A stretch of DNA of 28,713 nt, from NCBI GenBank assembly GCA_964389475.1, contig CAYMFD010000038.1, positions 1 through 28,713 of the forward strand, written 5' to 3'. Under the pieces are notes generated by a model. That model was not told where the DNA came from. It saw only the letters and a list, made by a program, of their open reading frames with translations, and made no database searches. The position numbers and the translations under genes are program-made. This document shows, one piece after another, positions 17,636 to 24,579 of this stretch. Every line of letters begins with the position of its first letter. Positions within the stretch are counted from its first letter, which is position 1. This DNA comes from CAYMFD01 sp964389475 (GTDB taxonomy: Bacteria; Bacteroidota; Bacteroidia; Chitinophagales; Saprospiraceae).

Positions 17636-17780
17636 GTGACAAAGATACATATTTGATATTTCTTTATATGAAAAATATGCAACATTGAAGACTCTGCTAG
17701 TACGCATCTCATCAAGGTCTAGCACTGAACAGCGATCTAGAGTCGGTTATCGTTTTCCTTTTGCATACAAGCTAATACCG

Positions 17781-18215
17781 ATGAGACTTAATATATCTAC
17801 GATTACCGTTTATCTACTGCTAGCCGTCTTCTCTAGTTGTGGCGATTGCCTTAATGTTGACTGTTTTCCAGGTCCTTCAGCTGTGCTAAGGATGACTTTT
17901 TCTCAAGACGGAGAGCAAGTCCTTCTCAGCGATAATACGTTCCTAGCCAGTGACGACATAAGCCTCAGAATAGGCCAAGACGAGATCACTATAAGTACAG
18001 ACTCCCTGCGATACGTTGAGGCCCGCCTGATGGCAGACGTAACTTACGTGCTCTACCTAGGGACAGTGGATACCATCGAGATAACCACTGAGATGATGGT
18101 CAACGATCTGATTGATGGATGCTGCCCAGTCTATGGCTTGTCGTCTATATCGCTAGATGGTGTCAAGCAGGACTGTGACTTTCCTTGCAGTACGATCGAT
18201 ATTGTATTGGACTAA
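17781..18215 (+). CDS. Small lipoprotein, function unknown
   Basis: A 144-residue product from the ATG at 17781. The frame is open upstream from 17685, but the upstream part overlaps the divergent gene's leader and lacks signal features. The N-terminus MRLNISTITVYLLLAVFSSC is a lipoprotein signal with lipobox FSSC (Cys20). The mature part contains alternating strands (MTFSQDGEQVLLSDN, ISLRIGQDEITIS) and several Cys residues (CGDCLNVDC, DGCCP, DCDFPC), which could form disulfides. I do not recognise a family. It is probably an envelope protein. It may be co-transcribed with the methyltransferase 44 bp downstream. Confidence 0.7.
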   Translation: MRLNISTITVYLLLAVFSSCGDCLNVDCFPGPSAVLRMTFSQDGEQVLLSDNTFLASDDISLRIGQDEITISTDSLRYVEARLMADVTYVLYLGTVDTIEITTEMMVNDLIDGCCPVYGLSSISLDGVKQDCDFPCSTIDIVLD

Positions 18216-18259
18216 AGGCCTCTCCTCATAGTGCTAAATGTAAGTACTACATTCGCACC

Positions 18260-19081
18260 GTGGCAAACTCTATCATAAAGCGATACTGGCAGTACTACCG
18301 ACAGTGCAAGAACCTCTACAAGATACAGGGGCCATTTGCCTACGACTTTCTATCAACCATCATGGATACGACTGGCAACTACTACGCCTGGCAGCAGATC
18401 GAATCTGCACGGCAAAACCTCCTCAAGTCACATGATAAGGTAACACTAACGGACTATGGAGCAGGGTCTCGAACGACTACTGTCCAGGTCAAGACCATTC
18501 GCCAGATAGCCAAGACCTCCGTATCACCTCGGTGGCAGTGTCAACAGTTATTCAGAGCTGTCAAGGCACTAGCCCCCAATACGATACTAGAAATGGGGAC
18601 ATCACTAGGCATATCCTCCGCCTACCTCTCTACTGCCACATCAGCCGCAAGATTTATAACACTTGAAGGTGACCCACATATAGCCCGTGTAGCCAGTGAT
18701 ACGCATAAGGGTTTAGCTCTTGATAATATCGAGATCAATGTGGGGCCATTCTCGGAGACGCTAGCACCAGCGCTTGCTGACCTAGGTAGGGTAGATGTTG
18801 TCTTTATAGATGGACACCATAGCTACCAGCCGACAATTGACTACACAGCTCAGATCCTTCCATACATCCACGATAAGACCGTCCTGATTTACGACGACAT
18901 ATACTGGTCAGACGAGATGCTCGCCGCATGGCATGAGCTCAAGCAGCTAGGTGGTGTATATCTAAGTATTGACACCTTTGCGCAGGGTTACTTATTCTTC
19001 GATCCGGCATTGACGACCCGACAAGATATCGTCTACTGTCCATATTGGCTCAAGCCGTGGCAGCTAGGTATATTTCAATAA
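18260..19081 (+). CDS. Class I SAM-dependent methyltransferase (Methyltransf_24-like)
   Basis: Rossmann-type methyltransferase. Motif I ILEMGTSLGISSAYL lies at about 109-123, the acidic post-I segment is ITLEGDP, and VDVVFIDGHHSYQPTIDY (about 178-195) matches O-methyltransferase-like families that act on small molecules or sugars. The N-terminal part (GPFAYDFLSTI, YGAGS) follows a Bacteroidota-specific version of this family. The start is uncertain: the frame begins with a TTG at 18185 that would overlap the lipoprotein gene, while GTG at 18260 gives 273 residues with no overlap and fits the conserved region. The next in-frame ATG (18362) would remove the conserved GPFAYDF segment. The substrate is unknown. 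It converges on the M28 peptidase with 6 bp between them. Confidence 0.85.
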   Translation: MANSIIKRYWQYYRQCKNLYKIQGPFAYDFLSTIMDTTGNYYAWQQIESARQNLLKSHDKVTLTDYGAGSRTTTVQVKTIRQIAKTSVSPRWQCQQLFRAVKALAPNTILEMGTSLGISSAYLSTATSAARFITLEGDPHIARVASDTHKGLALDNIEINVGPFSETLAPALADLGRVDVVFIDGHHSYQPTIDYTAQILPYIHDKTVLIYDDIYWSDEMLAAWHELKQLGGVYLSIDTFAQGYLFFDPALTTRQDIVYCPYWLKPWQLGIFQ

Positions 19082-19087
19082 TGCAGG

Positions 19088-20323
19088 CTAAAAAGTAACG
19101 GATTTGTTGATCTCCTGACCACCTCGTTTTATCGTGACAGGCACCGTCTCACCTTTCTCAAACTTAGATAAGCATTCCATGTAGGTCTGCATATCTACGA
19201 CCTCGTAGTCGCCCATCTTTACGACGACGTCACCCTTCTGTATATCCGCATTAAATGCTGGTCGCCCCTCTCTGATACCGTCGATGCGCATACCCTTGCC
19301 ATCGAAGAGATAGTCGGGCATGACACCTAGCGTTACCTTAAAGTCTGGTGTCATCTCCTGGTCGTCCTTGGTCTTGGTGAAAGACAGTTTCTTCTTGGCG
19401 TCGGTACGCTTGACGATCTCGACTAGGTAAGCCGCTATATCGTTCATACCAGCAAAGTTGATCTTGTCTAAGTCATCAGTGGGCTTGTGGTAGTCCTTAT
19501 GCTGACCAGTGAAAAAGTGCAAGACCGGCACATCTGCCAGATAAAAGCTCGTATGATCAGATGGACCGATGCCACTCTGTTCTTTGGTCAGCTTAAAGCC
19601 TGGCTCCTCGATCTCCGCCAAAACATCATCCCAAACTGGAGAGGTTCCTGTGCCGTAAACTGCGAGTTGGCGTTCTGCATTGAGGCGTCCCACCATATCT
19701 AGGTTGAGCATGTAAGACACCTGGCTAAACAAGATCGTCGGGTGCTTGACGAAGTAGTTGGAGCCCCATAGTCCCATTTCCTCTCCACTAAAGGCGATAA
19801 ACAGGTAGTTAAATCGCTTGTCTCCGCTCTCCTTAAGGGAAGCGGCTAGACTGAGCATGATGGCCACGCCTGAGGCATTGTCATCAGCACCATTATGTAT
19901 GGTCGGCTCACCATCCCATAAACTATTGCTACCACCCATGCCTAGGTGGTCATAATGGGCACCTATGACGACCATGTATTTTGCACCATTATTGATACTG
20001 CCTACTACGTTAAGGCCTTCTACAGCAGGATCATCAGCGGAAGGCTCGGCGTGTGGGTTTAGCGGTGTTACACGTCTGAATGACTGGAGGTAGCTACTAC
20101 CATTGCCACGTGGTGCTAGGCCTATGTCCCTCATCCGCTTGCTGATATAGGCAGCGGCCATTTTCTCACCTTCTGTACCTACGGCACGTCCTTGCATCAT
20201 ATCAGCAGACAAGGTGCCCACATCCTGGCGCATACTGGTGGTGATCAAGGGTACTTTGACTAGGCGCTTAGATGCACAACTTGACAAAAACAGCACGATA
20301 AGCGCTAAGGATAGGATTCGCAT
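19088..20323 (-). CDS. M28-family metallo-aminopeptidase with PDZ domain, lipoprotein
   Basis: The 411-residue product has a lipoprotein signal with lipobox LSSC (Cys16). The M28 zinc-site residues are in order: H123 and D125 in GAHYDHLG, D147 in NGADDNASG, the E181-E182 pair in SGEEMGLWGSNYF, D209 in NLDMVGRL, and the GPSDHTSF / DYHKPTDD segments supplying the last His. All expected ligands are present, so a di-zinc exopeptidase is likely. A PDZ domain occupies about 332-411 (LGVMPDYL...GDVVVKMGDYEV). It is probably anchored to a membrane and trims peptides in the periplasm. The gene is divergent from the PD40 lipoprotein gene with a 92-bp gap. Confidence 0.92.
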   Translation of the reverse strand: MRILSLALIVLFLSSCASKRLVKVPLITTSMRQDVGTLSADMMQGRAVGTEGEKMAAAYISKRMRDIGLAPRGNGSSYLQSFRRVTPLNPHAEPSADDPAVEGLNVVGSINNGAKYMVVIGAHYDHLGMGGSNSLWDGEPTIHNGADDNASGVAIMLSLAASLKESGDKRFNYLFIAFSGEEMGLWGSNYFVKHPTILFSQVSYMLNLDMVGRLNAERQLAVYGTGTSPVWDDVLAEIEEPGFKLTKEQSGIGPSDHTSFYLADVPVLHFFTGQHKDYHKPTDDLDKINFAGMNDIAAYLVEIVKRTDAKKKLSFTKTKDDQEMTPDFKVTLGVMPDYLFDGKGMRIDGIREGRPAFNADIQKGDVVVKMGDYEVVDMQTYMECLSKFEKGETVPVTIKRGGQEINKSVTF

Positions 20324-20365
20324 AGGACAGAAATTGTAGTTCTAAGAGCGAAGATATTATTCTAT

Positions 20366-20399
20366 TTGGGGCTCTATGTCTATACGATGTCTAGCTTTG
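20366..20399 (+). promoter_or_regulatory. Putative promoter of the PD40 lipoprotein gene
   Basis: TTG (20366-20368) and TAGCTTTG (20392-20399, exact TAnnTTTG) are 23 nt apart, at the upper end of the spacing reported for Flavobacterium promoters. Initiation near 20406 would give a leader of about 10 nt before the ATG at 20416. Confidence 0.5.
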
Positions 20400-20415
20400 C
20401 GCAAAATTTATAATT

Positions 20416-21531
20416 ATGATCAGAATAATCCTTGCACTCGTCACTTGTCTAATGATGGTGACCCGTTGCGTACCAGGCGATAAAACACAAGCTATTCCAT
20501 CACCTAGCCCAGAAAAGGCGGAAGAGATCGTAACCAGTGAGGATAAGCACAGATATCCGCAAGAGAAGCACCTACGCAATATCAAGCAACTCACCTTTGG
20601 AGGAGATAACGCTGAGGCTTACTGGTCTTATGACGATAAGACCTTGGTATTTCAAGCGACTAACGAGGAGTGGGGTGCTGAGTGTGATCAGATATTTACA
20701 ATGCCTGCGGATGGTAGCGACGTAGCACAGATGGTCAGCACTGGCAAAGGTCGTACAACCTGTAGCTACTTCATGGCTGGAGACAAGACCATCATCTACG
20801 CTAGTACGCATGAGACTGATGAGGGCTGCCCGCCTACACCTGAGCGACGAGCAGACGGCAAGTATGTATGGCCTATATACGAGAGCTTTGACATCTACAC
20901 GGCTGATCTAGACGGTAACATCCTGTCCAAACTCACCGACGAGCCAGGCTACGATGCAGAGCCTACACTATCACCTGACGGATCGCTCATCGTCTTTACT
21001 AGCATACGATCTGGTGACCTCGAGCTCTACACGATGAAGCCCGATGGTAGTGATGTCAAGCAAGTAACGAGTGGTCTAGGTTATGACGGTGGTGCCTTCT
21101 TTTCGCCGGATGGCAAGGAACTCATATTTAGAGCTAGCCGCCCTACGACGGACGAAGAGATAAAGGAGTACAAGGACCTCCTAGCCGAGGGTCTTGTCAA
21201 GCCCACGGAGATGGAGCTCTACATCTGCAATGTAGATGGCAGCAACCTACGCCAGATCACAGACCTAGGCAATGCCAACTGGGCACCTTACTTCCACCCA
21301 TCAGGCAAGAAGGTCATCTTTAGCAGTAACCATGCTAGTGAGCGAGGTTTTCCGTTTAACCTCTTTATGATCAACGTCGATGGTACTGGACTTGAGCAGA
21401 TCACCTTCGACGATACGTTCGACAGTTTTGCGATGTTTAGCCGTAGCGGTAAGCAACTCGCCTTTAGTAGTAACCGTAACAATGGTGGCACTAGGGCGAC
21501 CAATGTTTTTGTAGCGGACTGGGTAGAGTAG
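20416..21531 (+). CDS. PD40/TolB-like beta-propeller lipoprotein
   Basis: The 371-residue product starts with a lipoprotein-like signal (MIRIILALVTCLMMVTRC); the Arg just before the candidate lipid Cys18 is atypical. At least five WD40-like PD40 blades follow, each with an S.DG/SPDGK.L.F-type turn: EAYWSYDDKTLVFQA, EPTLSPDGSLIVFTS, GAFFSPDGKELIFRA, APYFHPSGKKVIFSS and FAMFSRSGKQLAFSS. These are the signature of TolB-type propellers. The protein is probably periplasmic or membrane-anchored and binds another protein or a polymer. It is not part of a tol-pal cluster, so I do not call it TolB. It is monocistronic, followed by a hairpin and then ssrA. Confidence 0.88.
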   Translation: MIRIILALVTCLMMVTRCVPGDKTQAIPSPSPEKAEEIVTSEDKHRYPQEKHLRNIKQLTFGGDNAEAYWSYDDKTLVFQATNEEWGAECDQIFTMPADGSDVAQMVSTGKGRTTCSYFMAGDKTIIYASTHETDEGCPPTPERRADGKYVWPIYESFDIYTADLDGNILSKLTDEPGYDAEPTLSPDGSLIVFTSIRSGDLELYTMKPDGSDVKQVTSGLGYDGGAFFSPDGKELIFRASRPTTDEEIKEYKDLLAEGLVKPTEMELYICNVDGSNLRQITDLGNANWAPYFHPSGKKVIFSSNHASERGFPFNLFMINVDGTGLEQITFDDTFDSFAMFSRSGKQLAFSSNRNNGGTRATNVFVADWVE

Positions 21532-21562
21532 GAACTAAGACAATAATACGAGTGTTAATGAA

Positions 21563-21595
21563 TTGCTGATCGGAAGAGATCAGTAACGAATTTTT
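21563..21595 (+). terminator. Weak hairpin terminator before ssrA
   Basis: Stem TTGCTGATC (21563-21571) / GATCAGTAA (21578-21586) with one G-T pair and a 6-nt loop; a run of five T (21591-21595) starts four nt later. It may end transcription from the upstream lipoprotein gene. The T run doubles as part of the ssrA -7 box. Confidence 0.45.
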
Positions 21596-21596
21596 G
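21563..21596 (+). promoter_or_regulatory. Putative ssrA promoter
   Basis: AATTTTTG (21589-21596), one mismatch from TAnnTTTG, ends 6 nt before the first base of mature tmRNA, the expected distance. TTG at 21563-21565 lies 23 nt upstream of it. Confidence 0.5.
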
Positions 21597-21602
21597 AACT
21601 AT

Positions 21603-21961
21603 GGGGCCGACTGGTATCGACAGGATCGATAATCTGTCAGTAAGCATGCAGGGGGATGACGGTACCTCCTTAATCAAAGCTGTCACAATTCAATTGGCGA
21701 TAGAAATTTCGCACTAGCAGCATAATCTAGGATTATAATGCTTTTAGGTACTGCGCTTGACGCCTGATACAAAGCGTACTACCTTAACAACATTCGGGTA
21801 AGGCGGATGGGACGCTTCGACCAACCACCGAGATTAAGAAGATAAGCAACACGGACGCCGTCGCTGGGCCGAAGTAGCGTCGAAAATTAGACCAGCGCCT
21901 AAGCATGTAGAAAGCTTTCAGATGCTTTCTCTGGACCAGGGTTCGAATCCCTGCGGCTCCA
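21603..21961 (+). ncRNA. ssrA: tmRNA (transfer-messenger RNA)
   Basis: tmRNA rescues stalled ribosomes and tags the nascent peptide for proteolysis. The 5' end GGGGCCG pairs with the 3' end CGGCTCC (7-bp acceptor stem with one G-T), and the T arm CAGGG-TTCGAAT-CCCTG is complete (21937-21953). The mRNA-like part starts with resume codon GGC at 21696. The discriminator is A21961 and the following bases are CTA, so the CCA end is not encoded and must be added by the CCA-adding enzyme. Length is about 359 nt before CCA addition, normal for a one-piece tmRNA. It has its own -7 box and a strong terminator. ClpC encoded earlier in the window belongs to the general protease class that can degrade tagged proteins, a functional link only. 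Confidence 0.97.
21696..21725 (+). other. tmRNA proteolysis tag reading frame (GDRNFALAA)
   Basis: From resume codon GGC: Gly-Asp-Arg-Asn-Phe-Ala-Leu-Ala-Ala then TAA. The ALAA end is the conserved degradation signal. The charged-aromatic front half resembles other Bacteroidota tags such as the GE.NYALAA type. The alanine charged on the tRNA-like part precedes this peptide in the finished tag. Confidence 0.93.
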
Positions 21962-22008
21962 CTAGAGTATGCGCTAATATAGTTGCGCAGCAACTGCCTC
22001 AACGCATT

Positions 22009-22047
22009 AAAAAGGATGCCCAAGCTCGCTTGGTAGCATCCTTTTTT
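22009..22047 (+). terminator. Strong terminator of ssrA
   Basis: An 11-bp perfect stem AAAAAGGATGC (22009-22019) / GCATCCTTTTT (22036-22046) with a second internal stem CCAAG/CTTGG and a CTCG loop, followed by T. It begins 47 bp after the end of mature tmRNA. The A/T ends make it usable in both directions. Confidence 0.85.
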
Positions 22048-22177
22048 GCATTGTGGCACAGACGGAGTCTGTATTAGCGGATTTTGACCTCGGGAGCCAT
22101 AGGGATCGCCAAAGGCAATCCTACCCACACCGTGAGTCAATTCCTTCGCTTGGTAGCATCCTTTTTTGCGTTGAGGC
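22026..22177 (+). repeat. Direct repeat of the terminator's 3' half, 120 bp apart
   Basis: The segments 22026-22057 and 22146-22177 match at 30 of 32 positions, the first 24 identically, with an offset of exactly 120 bp. The second copy has the 3' arm and T run but lacks the 5' arm, so it cannot fold as a terminator alone. The DNA between them holds a small palindrome CAGAC-GGA-GTCTG near 22059-22071 and an imperfect hairpin GGATcGCC/GGCaATCC near 22103-22121. No gene is visible here. Confidence 0.7.
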
Positions 22178-22179
22178 TA

Positions 22180-22354
22180 GTGTCTTTTGACTTCATGATC
22201 ACTGCAAGTATTGATTTTTAGCAGGTCCATAATTACTAAGCCTTTATTGGAGTCTTTATCACCCCCCAGTCAGTCCCCCTCCAAAGTGGGAAGTATCTGA
22301 TTATGGACTAGTGGATGAAGTGAGTAATTGTCTTTGTGACTTCATGCAAGACAC
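22180..22354. repeat. Nested inverted repeats in the gap before the ICMT-like gene
   Basis: Outer pair GTGTCTT (22180-22186) / AAGACAC (22348-22354); inner perfect pair GTCCATAAT (22225-22233) / ATTATGGAC (22300-22308). TGACTTCATG is also directly repeated at 22188-22197 and 22337-22346. The centre holds a C-rich run CCCCCCAGTCAGTCCCCC (22263-22280). No reading frame is seen in 22178-22404. This may be a decayed small non-coding element. Confidence 0.5.
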
Positions 22355-22404
22355 TTTTCTGATCTTTTGCATAACCTTGCATACAGTTATATCGTCTTAC
22401 TAGC

Positions 22405-22851
22405 ATGACCAAAAAAGACACCACCTACGTAGCAGTCCAGTTTGTACTATTTTTAGTCTTTGCAGGGATAGGCACTAACCATCAGGGATCTGATTTACTC
22501 AAGATTGGCGGACTGATACTAGCTGTAGTCGGTTTAATTATTGTAGGCATTTCCATTTTGCAGCTCAATAAAAACCTCAGCCCATTTCCATCTCCTAAGG
22601 CCGGTAGTGATCTGATCACCTCAGGACTCTACGCAGTGGTAAGACATCCGATCTACTTTGGTATCATCGTCCTATTTGGGGGCTACAGCTTGTATAGTGC
22701 TAGCTGGCTGCGATTACTAGTTACCGGGTTACTCTCTATTCTATTTCACTACAAGTCGGCTTATGAGGAGAGTCTCTTGGTCAGAAAATTTCCCGAGTAC
22801 AAGACCTACCAAGCATCCACGGGTAAGATCTTTCCCCTTTTGGGAGGTTAG
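22405..22851 (+). CDS. Isoprenylcysteine carboxyl methyltransferase-like membrane protein
   Basis: A 148-residue integral membrane protein with about four hydrophobic segments (about 9-24, 32-52, 85-100 and 103-115). The conserved ICMT/PEMT-type core is present: SGLYAVVRHPIYFG (SAM-contacting RHP motif, about 74-87) and the C-terminal EESLLVRKFPEYKTYQASTGKIFP (about 119-142). In bacteria these proteins methylate unknown lipids or small molecules in the inner membrane; prenyl-Cys substrates are not expected. The start ATG at 22405 is the first in frame. The repeat array that begins 89 bp downstream separates it from the ATPase gene. Confidence 0.87.
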   Translation: MTKKDTTYVAVQFVLFLVFAGIGTNHQGSDLLKIGGLILAVVGLIIVGISILQLNKNLSPFPSPKAGSDLITSGLYAVVRHPIYFGIIVLFGGYSLYSASWLRLLVTGLLSILFHYKSAYEESLLVRKFPEYKTYQASTGKIFPLLGG

Positions 22852-22939
22852 TTTGGGCAGGGGTAATTGGAGATGAGGGAAAGTACCACGACACTGCCTA
22901 GATGGTCTATCGTACTATACCTACAGGCGATTAGAACCT

Positions 22940-23095
22940 TCTATAATCAGCCAAGTCGCCTCATTTTTACTACAACTTGGCTGATTATAGATTCCTTTAA
23001 CTAGCCAAGTTGTATCATTTAGATCCATACTTGGCTGATTATAGATTCCTTTAATCAGCCAAGTTGATGTATATTTGTATCAACTTGGCTGGTTA
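22940..23095. repeat. Array of six alternating half-sites forming three hairpins
   Basis: Six copies of ACTTGGCTGATTATA or its reverse alternate in orientation. h1 (22940-22956, reverse) and h2 (22975-22991, forward) form a perfect 17-bp inverted repeat with an 18-nt loop. h3 (reverse, 23003-23012) is shorter; h4 (forward, 23029-23054) is identical to h2 over 26 nt including the tail GATTCCTTTAA. h5 (reverse, 23052-23068) and h6 (forward, 23079-23095) form a 17-bp inverted repeat with one G-T pair and a 10-nt loop. The array ends 14 bp before the ATPase ATG. Confidence 0.85.
23070..23077 (+). promoter_or_regulatory. -7 box TATATTTG inside the loop of the last hairpin
   Basis: Exact TAnnTTTG match, placed between the h5 and h6 arms. 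Initiation would fall near 23084, inside h6, giving a leader of about 25 nt. A protein bound to h5/h6 would cover the promoter. No TTG is present 17-23 nt upstream. Confidence 0.45.
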
Positions 23096-23109
23096 TAAAA
23101 CAAAATTTG

Positions 23110-24540
23110 ATGGGTAAAGATATCATAGGTAGGACATTAGAGAAGAAGGTCATGCAGCAGTTGCTTGATAATAATAAGTCTGATTTTCTAGCAATGTATG
23201 GTCGTCGAAGAGTGGGTAAGACCTTCTTGATCCGAGAGTTTTATAAGAAACATACGGTCTTTCATTGTTCGGGGATCAATACTCCCTCGATGGAGGATCA
23301 GCTAGACATCTTTTACGAGTCTCTCATTACCGCTGGGGTAGTACCTACAGGTCCGCCACAGTCTTGGCTCGAAGCTTTCAGAGCACTCAAGCTGCTGATC
23401 GATGGTACGAAAGGTGATAGAAAGAAGGTCATCTTTCTTGACGAAATCTCATGGCTCGATACACCTCGCTCCAAATTTGTGCCCGCACTGAGCCACTTCT
23501 GGAATACTTACTGCGAACCCCGCAATGACATCATTCTAGTCGTTTGTGGATCTGTATCGACGTGGATTATCGATAACGTCCTTAATAATCGAGGTGAGCT
23601 CCATAATCGACACACCAAGAAGATCAGGTTAAAGCCTTTTTCCCTGCATGAGACCGAGGCTTTTCTACGATCAAAGAGAGTGAAGCTCATAAGGAAGGAC
23701 ATCTGCACCCTCTACATGCTCATCGGTGGGATACCTTACTACCTAAATGCTGTAGACCCAGGACGTAGCATATCACAGATCATGGATGATATGTTTTTTG
23801 GAAAGTCGGCGGCACTAGAGAATGAATACGAAAACCTATATCCAGCGCTATTCAAAAATGCAGATAACCATATCGAAATCATAGAAGCACTCAGCACAAG
23901 GAACGCTGGACTTACTCGTCAGGAGATACTCAAGAGTACTTCTCTGAAGAGTGGTGGCACTTTTACCAAGGTATTAACAGAGCTCACCTCTTGCGCATTC
24001 GTCAAGAAACTATACCCGATAGATAAACGATCCGAAGGGGCCGTCTATCGACTAGTAGATGAATACTCTATCTTCTATCACAAATACTTAAAAACAAAGG
24101 CTATCCGATCTGGCAAAGCGCTAGGCGCCTCGAGGTCATTTAATATATGGTCTGGATTTGCCTTCGAAAACCTCTGTATCCGACATGGTGACCACATAGC
24201 TCATGGCTTGGGTATCAGCGGTACGGATTATGAGATCTTCACCTTCAAAACGGTAAAGACCAAGGATCATGATGGTGTACAGATAGACCTAGTGATCGAT
24301 CGTGCCGAGGCAGTCCACATCATTGAAGCCAAGTACTATAAGACGGAGTATAGCCTCACAGCCGATGAGGCCAAGAGGATAAGAAATCGAGTTGCTCAAT
24401 TCGAACGAAAGACAAAGAATAGAAAGTCGATTTTCGTAAGTCTGATCACACCCTATGGGGCACTAAAAAATGAACACTACCTAGCTGAAATAACAAGCCA
24501 GCTGATAGTCGACCAACTATTTATAGATATGCAATTGTGA
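23110..24540 (+). CDS. AAA/STAND-type ATPase with C-terminal PD-(D/E)XK nuclease-like domain (COG1672/DUF234 type)
   Basis: A 476-residue protein from the ATG at 23110; a TTG directly before it is a less likely start. The N-terminal ATPase has Walker A GRRRVGKT (31-38), Walker B VIFLDE (107-112), a sensor-like VVCGS (144-148) and the LIGGIPYYL helix (204-212) typical of the archaeal-type ATPase_2 family. A winged-helix region follows (about 255-305, LTRQEILKSTSLKSGGTFTKVLTEL). The C-terminal domain has WSGFAFENLC (347-356), D393 in QIDLVID and E406-A-K408, matching the E, D, ExK layout of a PD-(D/E)XK nuclease. The biological role of this widespread family is not settled. The winged helix suggests DNA binding, possibly at the upstream repeats, which is inference. 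No partner gene is adjacent. Confidence 0.9.
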   Translation: MGKDIIGRTLEKKVMQQLLDNNKSDFLAMYGRRRVGKTFLIREFYKKHTVFHCSGINTPSMEDQLDIFYESLITAGVVPTGPPQSWLEAFRALKLLIDGTKGDRKKVIFLDEISWLDTPRSKFVPALSHFWNTYCEPRNDIILVVCGSVSTWIIDNVLNNRGELHNRHTKKIRLKPFSLHETEAFLRSKRVKLIRKDICTLYMLIGGIPYYLNAVDPGRSISQIMDDMFFGKSAALENEYENLYPALFKNADNHIEIIEALSTRNAGLTRQEILKSTSLKSGGTFTKVLTELTSCAFVKKLYPIDKRSEGAVYRLVDEYSIFYHKYLKTKAIRSGKALGASRSFNIWSGFAFENLCIRHGDHIAHGLGISGTDYEIFTFKTVKTKDHDGVQIDLVIDRAEAVHIIEAKYYKTEYSLTADEAKRIRNRVAQFERKTKNRKSIFVSLITPYGALKNEHYLAEITSQLIVDQLFIDMQL

Positions 24541-24545
24541 TTTGC

Positions 24546-24555
24546 CCAAGTTGTA
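24546..24555. repeat. Single half-site of the upstream array just after the ATPase stop
   Basis: CCAAGTTGTA, identical over 10 nt to h3 of the array (23005-23014), starts 6 bp after the ATPase stop codon. It is inverted with respect to h6, so the gene is bracketed by CAACTTGG and CCAAGTTG. Confidence 0.5.
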
Positions 24556-24579
24556 GTCCTACTGAGCACACACACCTTC

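Noticed and set aside
17640..17647. TATCTTTG (minus strand) as promoter of the VCBS/UnbV gene
   Set aside because: An exact -7 match, but initiation would fall on the ATG itself and no TTG lies at proper distance upstream.
17636..17725. N-terminal extension of the VCBS/UnbV protein
   Set aside because: The 30 extra residues come before a clean signal peptide at 17635 and show no signal or domain character.
17685..17780. N-terminal extension of the small lipoprotein
   Set aside because: The lipoprotein signal begins at the ATG at 17781; the upstream part would bury it and overlap the divergent gene's upstream region.
21784..22140. 118-codon minus-strand open frame across the tmRNA 3' part
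   Set aside because: It overlaps the tRNA-like domain and terminator of ssrA on the opposite strand; its sequence is the complement of structured RNA and resembles no protein.
22940..23095. CRISPR array
   Set aside because: Repeats alternate in orientation, differ in length and have no regular unique spacers; no cas genes are near.
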